A stretch of 64,000 nt of DNA. Origin: Proteobacteria bacterium UBA981. Lineage in GTDB: Bacteria > Pseudomonadota > Gammaproteobacteria > Ga0077536. The first letter of the stretch is position 1; every line of letters begins with the position of its first letter. Below the pieces are notes generated by a model. It did no database searches, was not told where the DNA came from, and saw only the letters and a list, made by a program, of their open reading frames with translations. The DNA lies in the NCBI GenBank assembly GCA_002292285.1, contig DBBP01000002.1, positions 152,620-216,619 of the forward strand, in the 5' to 3' direction. Shown here in pieces: positions 1 to 9,004 of this stretch. The position numbers were made by a program, and so were the translations under genes.

Positions 1-1904
1 TAGAGATTGTTGCGATAGACTTCGACGTCGCTCCTGGAGCGCAGCGCACCGACAAATTCGCGCCAGGTAGATTCGGCACGTGAGCCGACCAGTTCTTTCT
101 GAATCCGCCCAACTTCGGCGTCATCGAGTTCGTCGGTGGCCGGTGTCGCGATGTTAGCGATCCGAATCACCGCGTAGTCGGCGTTACCCATAGGAATACC
201 TTCGAATACGGGAGCCGAGTGAGATCCGGATACGCGGAAAGCGGCGCGCAAAACCGCGCGATTGACCTCATTGGACTCGCGCCCAGCCGCTTCGACACTC
301 TCCCAACCGAGACCAACTTCTTCGACGACTTCGGACAGGAGGGCCCCACCTCTTAAGCGTTCTAACAAAGATTTCCCGGCCGCTTCGGTAAGCGCGCGCC
401 CTTTCTCGGTGACGATTGCTGCCTCGATGTCTTCACGAACGTCGGCGAGAGGAGGAATGCGTGCCGGGAAATGTTCGCCAACACGAATGGCGACGACCCG
501 GCCATCATCAAGCTCGATGGGTTCAGCGTTTAGCCCTTCGAGTAATACTTCCGTCTCGAATGCTGCACTGGCGACTTTATCGGAGAACAGTGCAGCGATC
601 TCACTTCTACCGAGGTTCTCGGTTTCCAATATATTTAACGTGAGTGACTCTGCTGCAACGTCGAGCCCGTCAGGATGTTCGTAGACCAGATTGGCAAACT
701 GGTCGGCCTGGTCGATAAACATTCGCTGCGCTTCCGCCTCTCGATAGGCCGTCTCCACTTCAGCACGCGCTTCGGCAAAGGTTTTCGTGCCGCCAGGCTT
801 GATCGCTTTGAGCTTGATCAGGTGATAGCCGAATTTAGTTCGGACCGGTTCACTCACACCACCAACTTCGAGGTCGAAAGCGGCCTGCTCGAATTCTGGC
901 GCCATGACACCGCGGGGAAAATAACCGGTCTCGCCGCCGTCAGCACTCGAACCCACATCGTCCGATAGTTCTTGCGCCACGGTTTCGAAGGCCTCCCCAC
1001 CCTTGGTACGAGCCATCGCGAGCGCGATTTTCTCTAATGCTGCGGCTTCCTCTTCGCCCGACGCCACCTCAGGGGTGTGGACGAGAATATGATTAACGTT
1101 GCGCTCTTCATCGACGGTATAGGTTGCCTTGTTGGATTCGTAAACTTCCTGGAGGACGTCCTCGCTGATTTCGACTCGGTCGTGCAGTGTTGCCGCGCTG
1201 ATTTCCAAGTACCGCAGGGTGACCCGCTCCGCGACACGAAATGTCTCAGCATGTTTGGCGAAGTAGGTCGATATATCGTCCTCGCTCACTGTAATTTGAT
1301 CGCTGTAATCGCTGGCCGGGATCGTCGCGTAACCGATATCACGCTTTTGTTCACGCAATTGCTGGATGACCTCAGCTTCGGTCTGGGTAACAAATTCTGA
1401 TGCCGCGATGCCAGCACGAAGCTGCGCCCGTGCCATATCTTCGCGCAATTTTTGCTCAAACCCGGTTGGTGATAAACCAAGTAGCGGGACTCGCTGAACG
1501 TACAAGTCGCGTGAAAAGGTGCCGTCGGCCTGGAAAGCCGGAATCTGCTGCAACTGCCGCGCAACCTGCACATCCGCGATGCTGATGCGTGCGGAATTGA
1601 TGACCCGGCCCAGAATGCGTTCATCGATAAGTTGGTCCAGCGCTCGCTGGCGAACTTCAGGACTGTCCCACGCTCCTGAATCAAACTCCTCTCCCAAGAC
1701 TGACTGGGCCTGAGTTCGGTATCGCTGCAGACTTTCCTGAAACTCTTGCAGCAAGATTTCCTGGCCATCCGCCTCCGCCACGACAACTTGCGAGTCGCCG
1801 TCAATGTAGCTCTGCACTCCCCACAACACGAAGGTAAGGGATATCAGGAAAACAATGACGCCGGCGATAATGCCTTTGGAGCCGTCTCGAATAGTTTGGA
1901 GCAT
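1..1904 (-). CDS. ppiD: Periplasmic folding chaperone PpiD (SurA/parvulin family), 3' end cut by window
   Basis: Reading from an ATG at 1904, the frame stays open for 634 codons to the window edge. The last partial codon is TA-, so the stop is probably the next base. PpiD is an inner-membrane-anchored periplasmic chaperone that helps newly exported outer-membrane proteins fold. Residues about 12-31 form one hydrophobic anchor, followed by an acidic SurA-like N-domain. A parvulin-type domain spans roughly 265-360, with HILVHT at its start and GGETGYF / GYHLIKLK at its end. Length fits the family (about 620-640). It lies last in the tig-clpP-clpX-lon-hupB order, separated from hupB by two tRNA genes and a terminator, so it probably has its own promoter. 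Confidence 0.93.
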   Translation of the reverse strand, partial: MLQTIRDGSKGIIAGVIVFLISLTFVLWGVQSYIDGDSQVVVAEADGQEILLQEFQESLQRYRTQAQSVLGEEFDSGAWDSPEVRQRALDQLIDERILGRVINSARISIADVQVARQLQQIPAFQADGTFSRDLYVQRVPLLGLSPTGFEQKLREDMARAQLRAGIAASEFVTQTEAEVIQQLREQKRDIGYATIPASDYSDQITVSEDDISTYFAKHAETFRVAERVTLRYLEISAATLHDRVEISEDVLQEVYESNKATYTVDEERNVNHILVHTPEVASGEEEAAALEKIALAMARTKGGEAFETVAQELSDDVGSSADGGETGYFPRGVMAPEFEQAAFDLEVGGVSEPVRTKFGYHLIKLKAIKPGGTKTFAEARAEVETAYREAEAQRMFIDQADQFANLVYEHPDGLDVAAESLTLNILETENLGRSEIAALFSDKVASAAFETEVLLEGLNAEPIELDDGRVVAIRVGEHFPARIPPLADVREDIEAAIVTEKGRALTEAAGKSLLERLRGGALLSEVVEEVGLGWESVEAAGRESNEVNRAVLRAAFRVSGSHSAPVFEGIPMGNADYAVIRIANIATPATDELDDAEVGRIQKELVGSRAESTWREFVGALRSRSDVEVYRNNL

Positions 1905-2043
1905 GGTTAATGTATGTCCCGGATTAATCAGTTCGATTGACGTTGAACTAGCGTGCGATGCCGTGCTGTGTCTGATTTTTAGACGACACGCCGATACGTT
2001 CTGTTATCGCTGTCGGTAAGTATTTTTGAGACCGCGAGTGCAC

Positions 2044-2071
2044 AAAAGGAAAAGCGCACCGAGGTGCGCTT
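2044..2071 (-). terminator. Rho-independent terminator after tRNA-Asp
   Basis: A 9-bp perfect inverted repeat (AAGCGCACC at 2052-2060 against GGTGCGCTT at 2063-2071) is followed, on the minus strand, by a T-rich tail (TTCCTTTTG). It lies about 30 bases past the 3' end of tRNA-Asp, which fits termination of the hupB/tRNA transcript before ppiD. The plus-strand side also has a T-rich stretch, so it may work both ways. Confidence 0.75.
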
Positions 2072-2100
2072 CGTTTGTTTGTCACATAGGCAGAAGTAAA

Positions 2101-2177
2101 TGGCGGAGTGGACGGGACTCGAACCCGCGACCCCCGGCGTGACAGGCCGGTATTCTAACCAACTGAACTACCACTCC
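2101..2177 (-). tRNA. tRNA-Asp (anticodon GTC)
   Basis: A 77-nt cloverleaf on the minus strand with acceptor GGAGTGG, anticodon loop CTGTCAC, T-loop GGTTCGAGTCC and an encoded 3' CCA. It closely resembles the enterobacterial tRNA-Asp. It lies 12 nt downstream of tRNA-Val and is likely on the same transcript. Confidence 0.97.
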
Positions 2178-2189
2178 GGTGGCTTTACC

Positions 2190-2265
2190 TGGTGGGTGCT
2201 GAGGGGATCGAACCCCCGACCTTCGCCTTGTAAGGGCGACGCTCTCCCAGCTGAGCTAAGCACCC
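2190..2265 (-). tRNA. tRNA-Val (anticodon TAC)
   Basis: A 76-nt cloverleaf with acceptor GGGTGCT, D-arm AGCTCAGCTGGGAGAGC, anticodon loop CTTACAA, T-arm GGGGGTTCGATCCCC and encoded CCA. It starts 21 nt after the hupB stop codon, so it is probably processed from the hupB read-through transcript. Confidence 0.97.
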
Positions 2266-2286
2266 GAGCGTGCCCTGGAAGGCGCG

Positions 2287-2559
2287 CTAGTTTACGGCAT
2301 CCTTTAGAGCTTTGCCAGGTTTGAACCCGGGCACTCTGGATGCCTTGATTTGAATCGTCTCGCCCGTCTGCGGATTGCGTCCAGCACGGGCCGCTCTGCT
2401 TCGGACAACGAACGTACCGAAGCCCACGAGGGTGACTTGGTCGTCGGATTTAAGTGCACCAGTAATGTTGTCGATGACGGCATCAACCACTCGTGTTGCG
2501 GATGCTTTGGATAGGTCTGCCGCTTCGGCAACTGCATCAATCAATTCTGCTTTATTCAT
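2287..2559 (-). CDS. hupB: DNA-binding protein HU-beta
   Basis: A 90-residue HU/IHF-family nucleoid protein, the usual length. It opens with MNKAELIDAVAE and has the DNA-binding arm consensus GRNPQTGE followed by IPA-like motif residues and FKPGKALKDAVN at the C-terminus. HU dimers bend DNA non-specifically and compact the nucleoid. It sits downstream of lon as in most gammaproteobacteria, but with its own near-consensus sigma-70 promoter at 2650-2678. The ATG has a GGGGA-type ribosome-binding site just upstream. Confidence 0.97.
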   Translation of the reverse strand: MNKAELIDAVAEAADLSKASATRVVDAVIDNITGALKSDDQVTLVGFGTFVVRSRAARAGRNPQTGETIQIKASRVPGFKPGKALKDAVN

Positions 2560-2649
2560 CGGTGTCGTCCCCTTAGGAATCTTGTCCGGCGTAGGTGGAA
2601 AGCTGACTTGGCGACCAGAACCCGAGTGTTCTTCGCGGAAAGTGCCTGC

Positions 2650-2678
2650 GTTATATCAAGCACCGTATAGACCGTCAA
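2650..2678 (-). promoter_or_regulatory. Sigma-70 type promoter of hupB
   Basis: On the minus strand, TTGACG (2673-2678) and TATAAC (2650-2655) are separated by exactly 17 bases. Transcription would start near 2643, giving a leader of about 80 nt before the hupB ATG at 2559. It is the only such match in the lon-hupB gap. Confidence 0.7.
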
Positions 2679-2718
2679 GCGAGCAAGCATGCACGTTAGT
2701 AGCGTTGTGATTTAAACC

Positions 2719-5127
2719 TCAATGATGCCGCAATACATCCGCGTCGTCGTCACCATCGGACTTTTCTTTACCCACCTCATTGGCGTCTTCAGGAGCGGCC
2801 ACAATGGGTTCAGGAAGACGCTGAAGTGCTATCGCAAATACTTCATCTATCCATTGCACTGGTTTGATTTCGAGACCCTGTTTTATGTTCGCAGGGATTT
2901 CCTTGAGCTCCCGCTCGTTCTCTTGTGGGATCACGACTTCCTTGATTCCTCCACGCAAGGCTGCGAGAAGTTTCTCCTTTAACCCTCCGATGGGCAGGAC
3001 TTCTCCGCGCAGGGTGATCTCTCCGGTCATGGCGACACTCCGTTTCACAGGGATGCCAGTGAGAGCGGAAACCAGCGACGTACACATGCCAACGCCGGCG
3101 CTCGGACCGTCTTTGGGTGTGGCGCCTTCAGGCACGTGGAAATGCGTATCGTGGTCACGGTAAAAATCCGGTTTGATGCCGAGCGACTGGGCGCGACTTC
3201 GGACGACCGTCATGGCGGCTTTGATGGACTCCTGCATCACGTCACCAAGGCTACCCGTATAGATTTCTTTGCCTTTGCCAGGCACAACCACCGACTCAAT
3301 CGTCAGCAGATCGCCGCCAACTTCAGTCCACGCCAGGCCAGTAACCTGGCCAACCCGGTCCTCGGTATCCGCAAGGCCATAACGAAACTTCTTGACGCCC
3401 AAGTACTTCTCTAGCGTCTTGGAAGTGACATTGGCGGACGTCACAGCCGGCTTTTGCAGTATCTCTTTGACGACCTTACGGCAAATGTTTGCCAGTTCCC
3501 GTTCCAGACTACGTACCCCGGCTTCGCGCGTGTAGTAGCGCACGATGTCTCGCAGGACGCCTTCGGAGACCTTGATTTCGGCATCCTTTAGTCCAGCATT
3601 CTTAATCTGCTTGGGTAGCAAGTACTTCTGCGCGATGCTGACCTTCTCACCCTCGGTGTACCCCGAGATCTTAATCACTTCCATTCGGTCTAGAAGCGGC
3701 CCGGGTATATTCAGACTATTTGCGGTCGTAATGAACATGACATCGGAGAGGTCGTAGTCGATCTCCAGGTAATGGTCGTTGAATGAATTGTTCTGCTCGG
3801 GATCCAGAACCTCCAGTAAAGCCGACGCCGGATCGCCACGAAAATCCATTGCCATCTTGTCAACTTCATCGAGCAGGAATAGCGGGTTGCGGGTTTCAAC
3901 TTTCGCCATGTTCTGCAATATTTTGCCTGGCAAAGAACCGACATAAGTTCGTCTGTGTCCACGGATCTCCGCTTCGTCGCGGACGCCACCCAAGGACATG
4001 CGTACAAATTTGCGATTGGTCGCTCGCGCGATCGAGCGGCCGAGCGATGTTTTACCGACTCCCGGCGGGCCCACCAGGCACAAGATCGGACCTTTCATCT
4101 TCTTGACCCGTTGCTGAACGGCAAGGTACTCAAGGATCCGTTCCTTGACCTTCTCAAGTCCGTAATGGTCCGCCTCAAGAATCTCTTCCGCGCGATTGAG
4201 ATCGCGACTGATTTTAGAGCGTTTCTTCCAGGGTACGGAAAGAATCCAGTCAATATAGTTACGCACCACTGTCGCTTCGGCGGCCATCGGCGACATCATG
4301 CGAAGTTTCTTAAGCTCGGCGTCGGCTTTACCCCGCGCCTCCTTGCTCATGCCTGATTCGGCAATTCGGATGGCAAGTTCCTCGAACTCGTTGACACCGT
4401 CCTCGCTCTCGCCGAGTTCGTTTTGGATCGCCTTCATTTGCTCGTTCAGATAGTACTCGCGCTGGCTCTTTTCCATCTGTTTCTTAACGCGACCGCGCAG
4501 ACGTTTTTCGACCTGCAGCAGATCGATCTCGCCTTCCATTAACAAGATCAGGTGCTCAAGCCTTTCCCGTAACGCAACGATCTCGAGTACCCCTTGTTTG
4601 TCCTCGATTTTTACCGCCATGTGGGCGGCAATCGTGTCTGCGAGGCGCGACGGATCATCGATACTGGATAGTGAAGAGATAATCTCTGGAGGAACTTTCT
4701 TATTCAGTTTTACGTACTGATCAAACTGTGTCATCAATGACCGACTGAGCACTTCGGCTTCCCGGTCTGTCACTTCTTCGACGTCAATTTTCTCCACTTT
4801 AGCCGCGTACAAATCGCTGGTTTCCGTAAACGATTCGATACGACCACGATACTCGCCTTCAACTAGCACCTTGATCGTCCCGTCCGGGAGCTTCAGGAGC
4901 TGAAGAATGTTCGCAACGGTACCAATCGAGTAGATATCGGCCGGTTTTGGATCGTCGTCGCCGGCACTTTTTTGCGCAACCAATAGAATCTGTTTGCCGG
5001 CTTCCATCGCGCGCTCGAGCGCGCGTATCGATTTTTCACGCCCAACAAAAAGTGGGATCACCATGTGCGGGTAAACAACCACATCACGCAATGGCAAGAC
5101 GGCTAGTTCACAGATTGATTCACTCAT
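2719..5127 (-). CDS. lon: ATP-dependent protease Lon (LonA)
   Basis: A complete 802-residue LonA serine protease (E. coli enzyme about 784). The N-terminal substrate-binding LAN domain starts with LAVLPLRDVVVYPHMVIPL. The AAA+ module has Walker A GPPGVGKTS at about residues 351-358 and Walker B LFLLDEVDK. The C-terminal protease domain has the catalytic serine in PKDGPSAGVG (about 677) and the lysine in GGLKEKLLAA (about 720), spaced as in E. coli. The C-terminal tail is acidic and His-ended (DDDADVLRHH), longer than usual. Lon degrades misfolded and selected regulatory proteins in the cytoplasm. It follows clpX by 166 bp, with an inverted repeat between them. Confidence 0.98.
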   Translation of the reverse strand: MSESICELAVLPLRDVVVYPHMVIPLFVGREKSIRALERAMEAGKQILLVAQKSAGDDDPKPADIYSIGTVANILQLLKLPDGTIKVLVEGEYRGRIESFTETSDLYAAKVEKIDVEEVTDREAEVLSRSLMTQFDQYVKLNKKVPPEIISSLSSIDDPSRLADTIAAHMAVKIEDKQGVLEIVALRERLEHLILLMEGEIDLLQVEKRLRGRVKKQMEKSQREYYLNEQMKAIQNELGESEDGVNEFEELAIRIAESGMSKEARGKADAELKKLRMMSPMAAEATVVRNYIDWILSVPWKKRSKISRDLNRAEEILEADHYGLEKVKERILEYLAVQQRVKKMKGPILCLVGPPGVGKTSLGRSIARATNRKFVRMSLGGVRDEAEIRGHRRTYVGSLPGKILQNMAKVETRNPLFLLDEVDKMAMDFRGDPASALLEVLDPEQNNSFNDHYLEIDYDLSDVMFITTANSLNIPGPLLDRMEVIKISGYTEGEKVSIAQKYLLPKQIKNAGLKDAEIKVSEGVLRDIVRYYTREAGVRSLERELANICRKVVKEILQKPAVTSANVTSKTLEKYLGVKKFRYGLADTEDRVGQVTGLAWTEVGGDLLTIESVVVPGKGKEIYTGSLGDVMQESIKAAMTVVRSRAQSLGIKPDFYRDHDTHFHVPEGATPKDGPSAGVGMCTSLVSALTGIPVKRSVAMTGEITLRGEVLPIGGLKEKLLAALRGGIKEVVIPQENERELKEIPANIKQGLEIKPVQWIDEVFAIALQRLPEPIVAAPEDANEVGKEKSDGDDDADVLRHH

Positions 5128-5204
5128 TACGGGGTTACTCCGCCCGGCCGGCTACATCGAAAAGCAGATGCCTCGAATGCAGCCGTCGGCATTGGGGAAT
5201 TGAC

Positions 5205-5220
5205 CGGCACCACGGTGCCG
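5205..5220. repeat. Inverted repeat between clpX and lon
   Basis: CGGCACC and GGTGCCG form a 7-bp perfect stem with a 2-base loop in the 166-bp clpX-lon gap. No T-run follows on the minus strand, so this is at best a weak terminator or processing hairpin. I found no convincing sigma-32 promoter for lon here. Confidence 0.4.
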
Positions 5221-5293
5221 AATTTTGAATGTGGGAAGCGGGCCGCAACAAGTTCATTAGTTGGCGGCCGCAGCAGCGAGGAAATAGCCAACC

Positions 5294-6571
5294 CTAATCT
5301 GGGGCCGCCTTGGGAATTTCCGGGCTCTCGTAAATCACAAGAGGATTCGACTCACCCTTAATCGCACCTTCGTCGACCACCACTTTGGTCGCGTTGTCCA
5401 ACGAAGGCAGGTCGTACATTGTGTCGAGCAGACTCTGTTCGAGGATCGAACGCAAACCACGCGCGCCCGTTTTACGCTCGACAGCACGCGCAGCAACCGC
5501 CCGCAGTGCGTCTTCGCGGAATTCCAGTTCGCAGGATTCCATTTCGAAAAGTTTCGCATACTGTTTGGTTAGCGCGTTCTTTGGCTCAAGCAAGATCTCA
5601 ACGAGCTGGTCTTCATCCAGTTCGTCCAGTACCGCGAACACGGCCAGGCGGCCGACGAACTCAGGGATCAGACCGTAACGAATCAGATCTTCGGGTTCAA
5701 CTTGATGCAGCAGTTCGCCAGACGTTTGCTTGTCATCTTTGGTTTTCACCTCAGCAGAAAATCCAATACCACCTTTTTCTGAGCGGTCCCGAATGATCTT
5801 ATCGAGTCCTGAGAAGGCGCCACCACAGATAAACAAAATATTGCGTGTATCAACCTGCAGGAATTCTTGCTGAGGATGCTTTCTGCCACCTTGTGGCGGG
5901 ACGGAAGCGACCGTTCCTTCGATGAGCTTAAGCAATGCTTGCTGCACGCCCTCGCCCGAAACATCGCGGGTGATCGAGGGGTTATCCGATTTGCGAGAAA
6001 TTTTGTCTATTTCATCAATATAGACAATGCCGGTTTGAGCTTTCTCGACGTCGTAATCACATTTCTGCAAAAGCTTTTGAATGATGTTTTCGACATCTTC
6101 ACCAACGTAGCCCGCTTCGGTGAGGGTCGTGGCATCGGCTATCGTAAACGGAACGTTTAACAACCGCGCCAGCGTTTCCGCCAGCAAGGTCTTGCCGCTA
6201 CCAGTCGGACCGATTAGCAGTACATTGCTTTTGGCCAACTCGACATCGTTTTGTTTGACCCGGGTGTCGAGCCGTTTGTAATGGTTGTACACCGAGACCG
6301 AGAGAATTTTCTTTGCCTGATTCTGACCAATCACGTACTCATCAAGTATCGCGTTGATTTCGTGAGGTGTCGGCAGTTTACTACCGACGCCGCCAGGCGA
6401 TTTCTCCTGGATTTCTTCCCGGATGATGTCATTACACAGCTCAACACATTCGTCGCAAATAAATACGGACGGTCCCGCAATTAGTTTGCGCACCTCGTGC
6501 TGGCTTTTGCCGCAGAAGGAACAATAGAGCAACCGATCGCCATCGCCCTTGGAGTTCTTGCTATCACTCAT
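5294..6571 (-). CDS. clpX: ClpX, ATPase and specificity subunit of ClpXP protease
   Basis: A 425-residue protein, matching the family length of about 424. The N-terminal zinc-binding domain has four cysteines at 17, 20, 39 and 42. The AAA+ domain has Walker A GPTGSGKTLLAE (about 117-128) and Walker B IVYIDEIDKI. The pore and sensor regions look complete (GYVGEDVE, GARGLRSI). ClpX hexamers unfold tagged substrates and feed them to ClpP. It starts 33 bp after the clpP stop and is probably cotranscribed with tig and clpP. Confidence 0.98.
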   Translation of the reverse strand: MSDSKNSKGDGDRLLYCSFCGKSQHEVRKLIAGPSVFICDECVELCNDIIREEIQEKSPGGVGSKLPTPHEINAILDEYVIGQNQAKKILSVSVYNHYKRLDTRVKQNDVELAKSNVLLIGPTGSGKTLLAETLARLLNVPFTIADATTLTEAGYVGEDVENIIQKLLQKCDYDVEKAQTGIVYIDEIDKISRKSDNPSITRDVSGEGVQQALLKLIEGTVASVPPQGGRKHPQQEFLQVDTRNILFICGGAFSGLDKIIRDRSEKGGIGFSAEVKTKDDKQTSGELLHQVEPEDLIRYGLIPEFVGRLAVFAVLDELDEDQLVEILLEPKNALTKQYAKLFEMESCELEFREDALRAVAARAVERKTGARGLRSILEQSLLDTMYDLPSLDNATKVVVDEGAIKGESNPLVIYESPEIPKAAPD

Positions 6572-6604
6572 CGCACAAGTCCTCGAGATCTCATTCGTTA
6601 CCGC

Positions 6605-7258
6605 CTAGCTTTCCGCAGTGGGCGTTGCACGTTTCGCCAGCATGCCGTCGATAATACCGTAATCGACAGCCTCGTCGGCGCTCATGAAACGATCGCGATC
6701 GGTGTCGCTGGCGATTTTGTCCAAGGACTGGCCAGTATGGTTGGCCAGAATTTGATTCAGACGCTCGCGCGCATACAGGATTTCCTTGGCATGGATGTCG
6801 ATATCCGACGCCTGCCCCTGAAATCCGCCCAGGGGTTGGTGAATCATCACCCGTGAATGCGGCAAACAATAACGCTTACCAGCTGCACCGCCGCACAGTA
6901 AGAGCGCCCCCATGCTCGCGGCCTGACCGATGCACATGGTGCTAACGTCCGGCTTAATAAATTGCATGGTGTCATAAATTGCCAGCCCGGCGGAGACAGA
7001 GCCGCCCGGCGAATTGATGTAGAAATGGATGTCCTTATCGGGGTTTTCCGATTCCAGGAACAACAGTTGGGCCACAATGACATTGGCCACGTAGTCCTCG
7101 ACCGGACCAACGAGGAATATCACCCGTTCTTTGAGAAGACGGGAATAAATGTCGTAAGCGCGCTCTCCGCGTGCTGACTGCTCGACAACCATCGGCACGA
7201 GGTTTAGCGCGTGCGGGCCTGAGCCCATATTTGAATCTGAGTAATCTATAGACTTCAA
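6605..7258 (-). CDS. clpP: ClpP, proteolytic subunit of Clp protease
   Basis: A 217-residue serine protease with the catalytic triad at S115 (GQAASMGA), H140 (MIHQPLGG) and D189 (TDRDRF), spaced as in the E. coli enzyme. The start taken is a TTG at 7258, which has a good AGAGG ribosome-binding site seven bases upstream. The ATG at 7228 is an alternative but lacks such a site. The extra N-terminal residues correspond to the propeptide that ClpP removes by self-cleavage. Only 14 bp separate it from tig. Confidence 0.97.
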   Translation of the reverse strand: MKSIDYSDSNMGSGPHALNLVPMVVEQSARGERAYDIYSRLLKERVIFLVGPVEDYVANVIVAQLLFLESENPDKDIHFYINSPGGSVSAGLAIYDTMQFIKPDVSTMCIGQAASMGALLLCGGAAGKRYCLPHSRVMIHQPLGGFQGQASDIDIHAKEILYARERLNQILANHTGQSLDKIASDTDRDRFMSADEAVDYGIIDGMLAKRATPTAES

Positions 7259-7272
7259 GAGCTTACCTCTAT

Positions 7273-8589
7273 CTATGAGCCAGTCTGAACCGGGTTCATC
7301 AAGGCGTCAAACGCCAGATCAAGTTCGGTCACTTTCGCCTGTTCGGCAATCCAATTAACAGCATCTTCTTCGAGACATAAGGCCTCGACCTGCTGCATTT
7401 GTTCCGGATTATCGTAATACCATTTAACCACTGCTGCCGAATCTTCGTAGCTTGAGGCCATATTTTCGATCATTTTGCGAACCCGTTCCGCGTCTGCCAC
7501 GATTTCGGCCTTTCTGACGACTTCAGCCATTATCAGCCCAAGTTTGACCCGACTGGTGGCTCGCTCGCGCACCGAGTCCTCAAAACCCTGCCCACCTGCC
7601 GATGGGTCGATTCCGCGCATCATCATTTCCTGTGCGACTTGCTGACGTAAACGTCCGGATTCGGCCTCGACCATGGCGTTCGGAACCGCGAAATCGTTCG
7701 CCTCGGCGACCTTCTCCATGACTTCGTTGCTGAATCGCTGGCGCAGAGCCCGTTCGCGCTCCTTCTCCATATTGGCGCGAACGTCGGTGCGAAAAGCGTC
7801 GATGTCGCCTCCGCTAACTCCGAACTTGTCGATAAACGCCTCGTCGAGCTCCGGGAGTACGGGCTCGGAGACCTTGTTGATCGTAATCTCGAACCGAACA
7901 GCCTTGCCGGACAAGTCCTCTTTGCCATAATCGTCCGGGAAAGTGAGATTGAGATCGGCGGTCTCACCGGCGCTTTTGCCGGCCAATCCGTCCTCGAAGC
8001 CCTCAATCATCATCCCAGTACCAAGCTCAAGGTCGAAGTCCTGTCCGGAACCGCCCTCAAAAGGCTCGCCTTCGATTGTGCCCTCAAAACTGATTTGGAG
8101 TTGGTCGCCATCAGTCGCCCCGCGCTCCACCGCCACCCATTCCTTGTTCTGTTCGCGTAACTTTTCGATCATGAGATCGACGTCGGCGTCGCCGATGTCG
8201 CAGGTATGGCGCGTGAGCGCCACCTGCTCAAACGGAGCCAACTCTATTTCCGGGAATACTTCGAAAGTCGCGGTGTAGGTCAAGCCACTCCCCGTCTCGC
8301 TGGAAACCGGATCGATGACTGGCTGTCCGGCGGGCCGCAAAGCCTCTTGCCCCATTGCTTCGCCGAAAGTGCTCTGCACAACCTCGCCCACGACTTCATC
8401 ACGGACACGCTGGCCAAATCGTTGTTTCAGCACTGTCATGGGCACTTTGCCCTGACGAAAACCGTCGATACGTGCGGACTTACGCATATCTTCGAGCCGA
8501 GACTTAACTTCGGTCGAAATACGTTCTTCTGGCACTTCGACCGTCATACGACGTTCAAGCGCCGATGATTCTTCAACGGAAATTTGCAT
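7273..8589 (-). CDS. tig: Trigger factor, ribosome-associated chaperone
   Basis: A 438-residue protein from the ATG at 8589 (MQISVEESSALERRM), the family's usual opening. An upstream in-frame ATG at 8613 would add eight atypical residues. The N-terminal ribosome-binding domain carries GFRQGKVPM, the usual signature. The FKBP-type prolyl isomerase domain is at about residues 155-240 (QISFEGTIEGEPFEGG), and the C-terminal arms follow. Trigger factor shields nascent chains at the ribosome exit tunnel. It heads the tig-clpP-clpX run. Confidence 0.98.
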   Translation of the reverse strand: MQISVEESSALERRMTVEVPEERISTEVKSRLEDMRKSARIDGFRQGKVPMTVLKQRFGQRVRDEVVGEVVQSTFGEAMGQEALRPAGQPVIDPVSSETGSGLTYTATFEVFPEIELAPFEQVALTRHTCDIGDADVDLMIEKLREQNKEWVAVERGATDGDQLQISFEGTIEGEPFEGGSGQDFDLELGTGMMIEGFEDGLAGKSAGETADLNLTFPDDYGKEDLSGKAVRFEITINKVSEPVLPELDEAFIDKFGVSGGDIDAFRTDVRANMEKERERALRQRFSNEVMEKVAEANDFAVPNAMVEAESGRLRQQVAQEMMMRGIDPSAGGQGFEDSVRERATSRVKLGLIMAEVVRKAEIVADAERVRKMIENMASSYEDSAAVVKWYYDNPEQMQQVEALCLEEDAVNWIAEQAKVTELDLAFDALMNPVQTGS

Positions 8590-8621
8590 GGGTAAACCGA
8601 ATCTATAGTGCAAATGTAGCC

Positions 8622-8636
8622 CCGCGACAGTCGCGG
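8622..8636. repeat. Inverted repeat between tRNA-Leu and tig
   Basis: CCGCGAC-A-GTCGCGG forms a 7-bp perfect palindrome around one base, in the gap between tRNA-Leu and tig. It may help end the tRNA transcript or mark RNA processing. No T-run follows, so I do not call it a terminator. Confidence 0.35.
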
Positions 8637-8668
8637 AGGCATCAATTCGCTGTTGAACATTTATGGAT

Positions 8669-8753
<85 letters not shown>

Positions 8754-8918
8754 GGCTGCCGAACCATAATTAGAACGTCGCCCAGGCCCCTGAAACCAGG
8801 CCCGGAGTGCCGTTACCAGCGCCGATGATCAAGAGCCAGCGAGCCCTTGCCGCGGGCGGCGGCGCGCACTGGCGGGCGCCATTATAGGTGCAGCCTCAAC
8901 ACGTTGGTAGCCCCGCAA

Positions 8919-8947
8919 TTGCCCGCCAAACTGCGCTTGCATACTAT
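8919..8947 (+). promoter_or_regulatory. Possible promoter of the DUF4124/glutaredoxin gene
   Basis: TTGCCC (8919-8924) and TACTAT (8942-8947) are spaced by 17 bases, giving a start near 8954 and a leader of about 50 nt before the ATG at 9005. The match is partial. Confidence 0.35.
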
Positions 8948-9004
8948 ACTGGCCAGCGCGAACCGACTGATGTTGGGACGCTCCCACAAATTGAGGTGCG
9001 ACCG

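Noticed and set aside
5128..5293. Heat-shock (sigma-32) promoter for lon
   Set aside because: No convincing CTTGAA/CCCCAT pair at suitable spacing was found in the gap.
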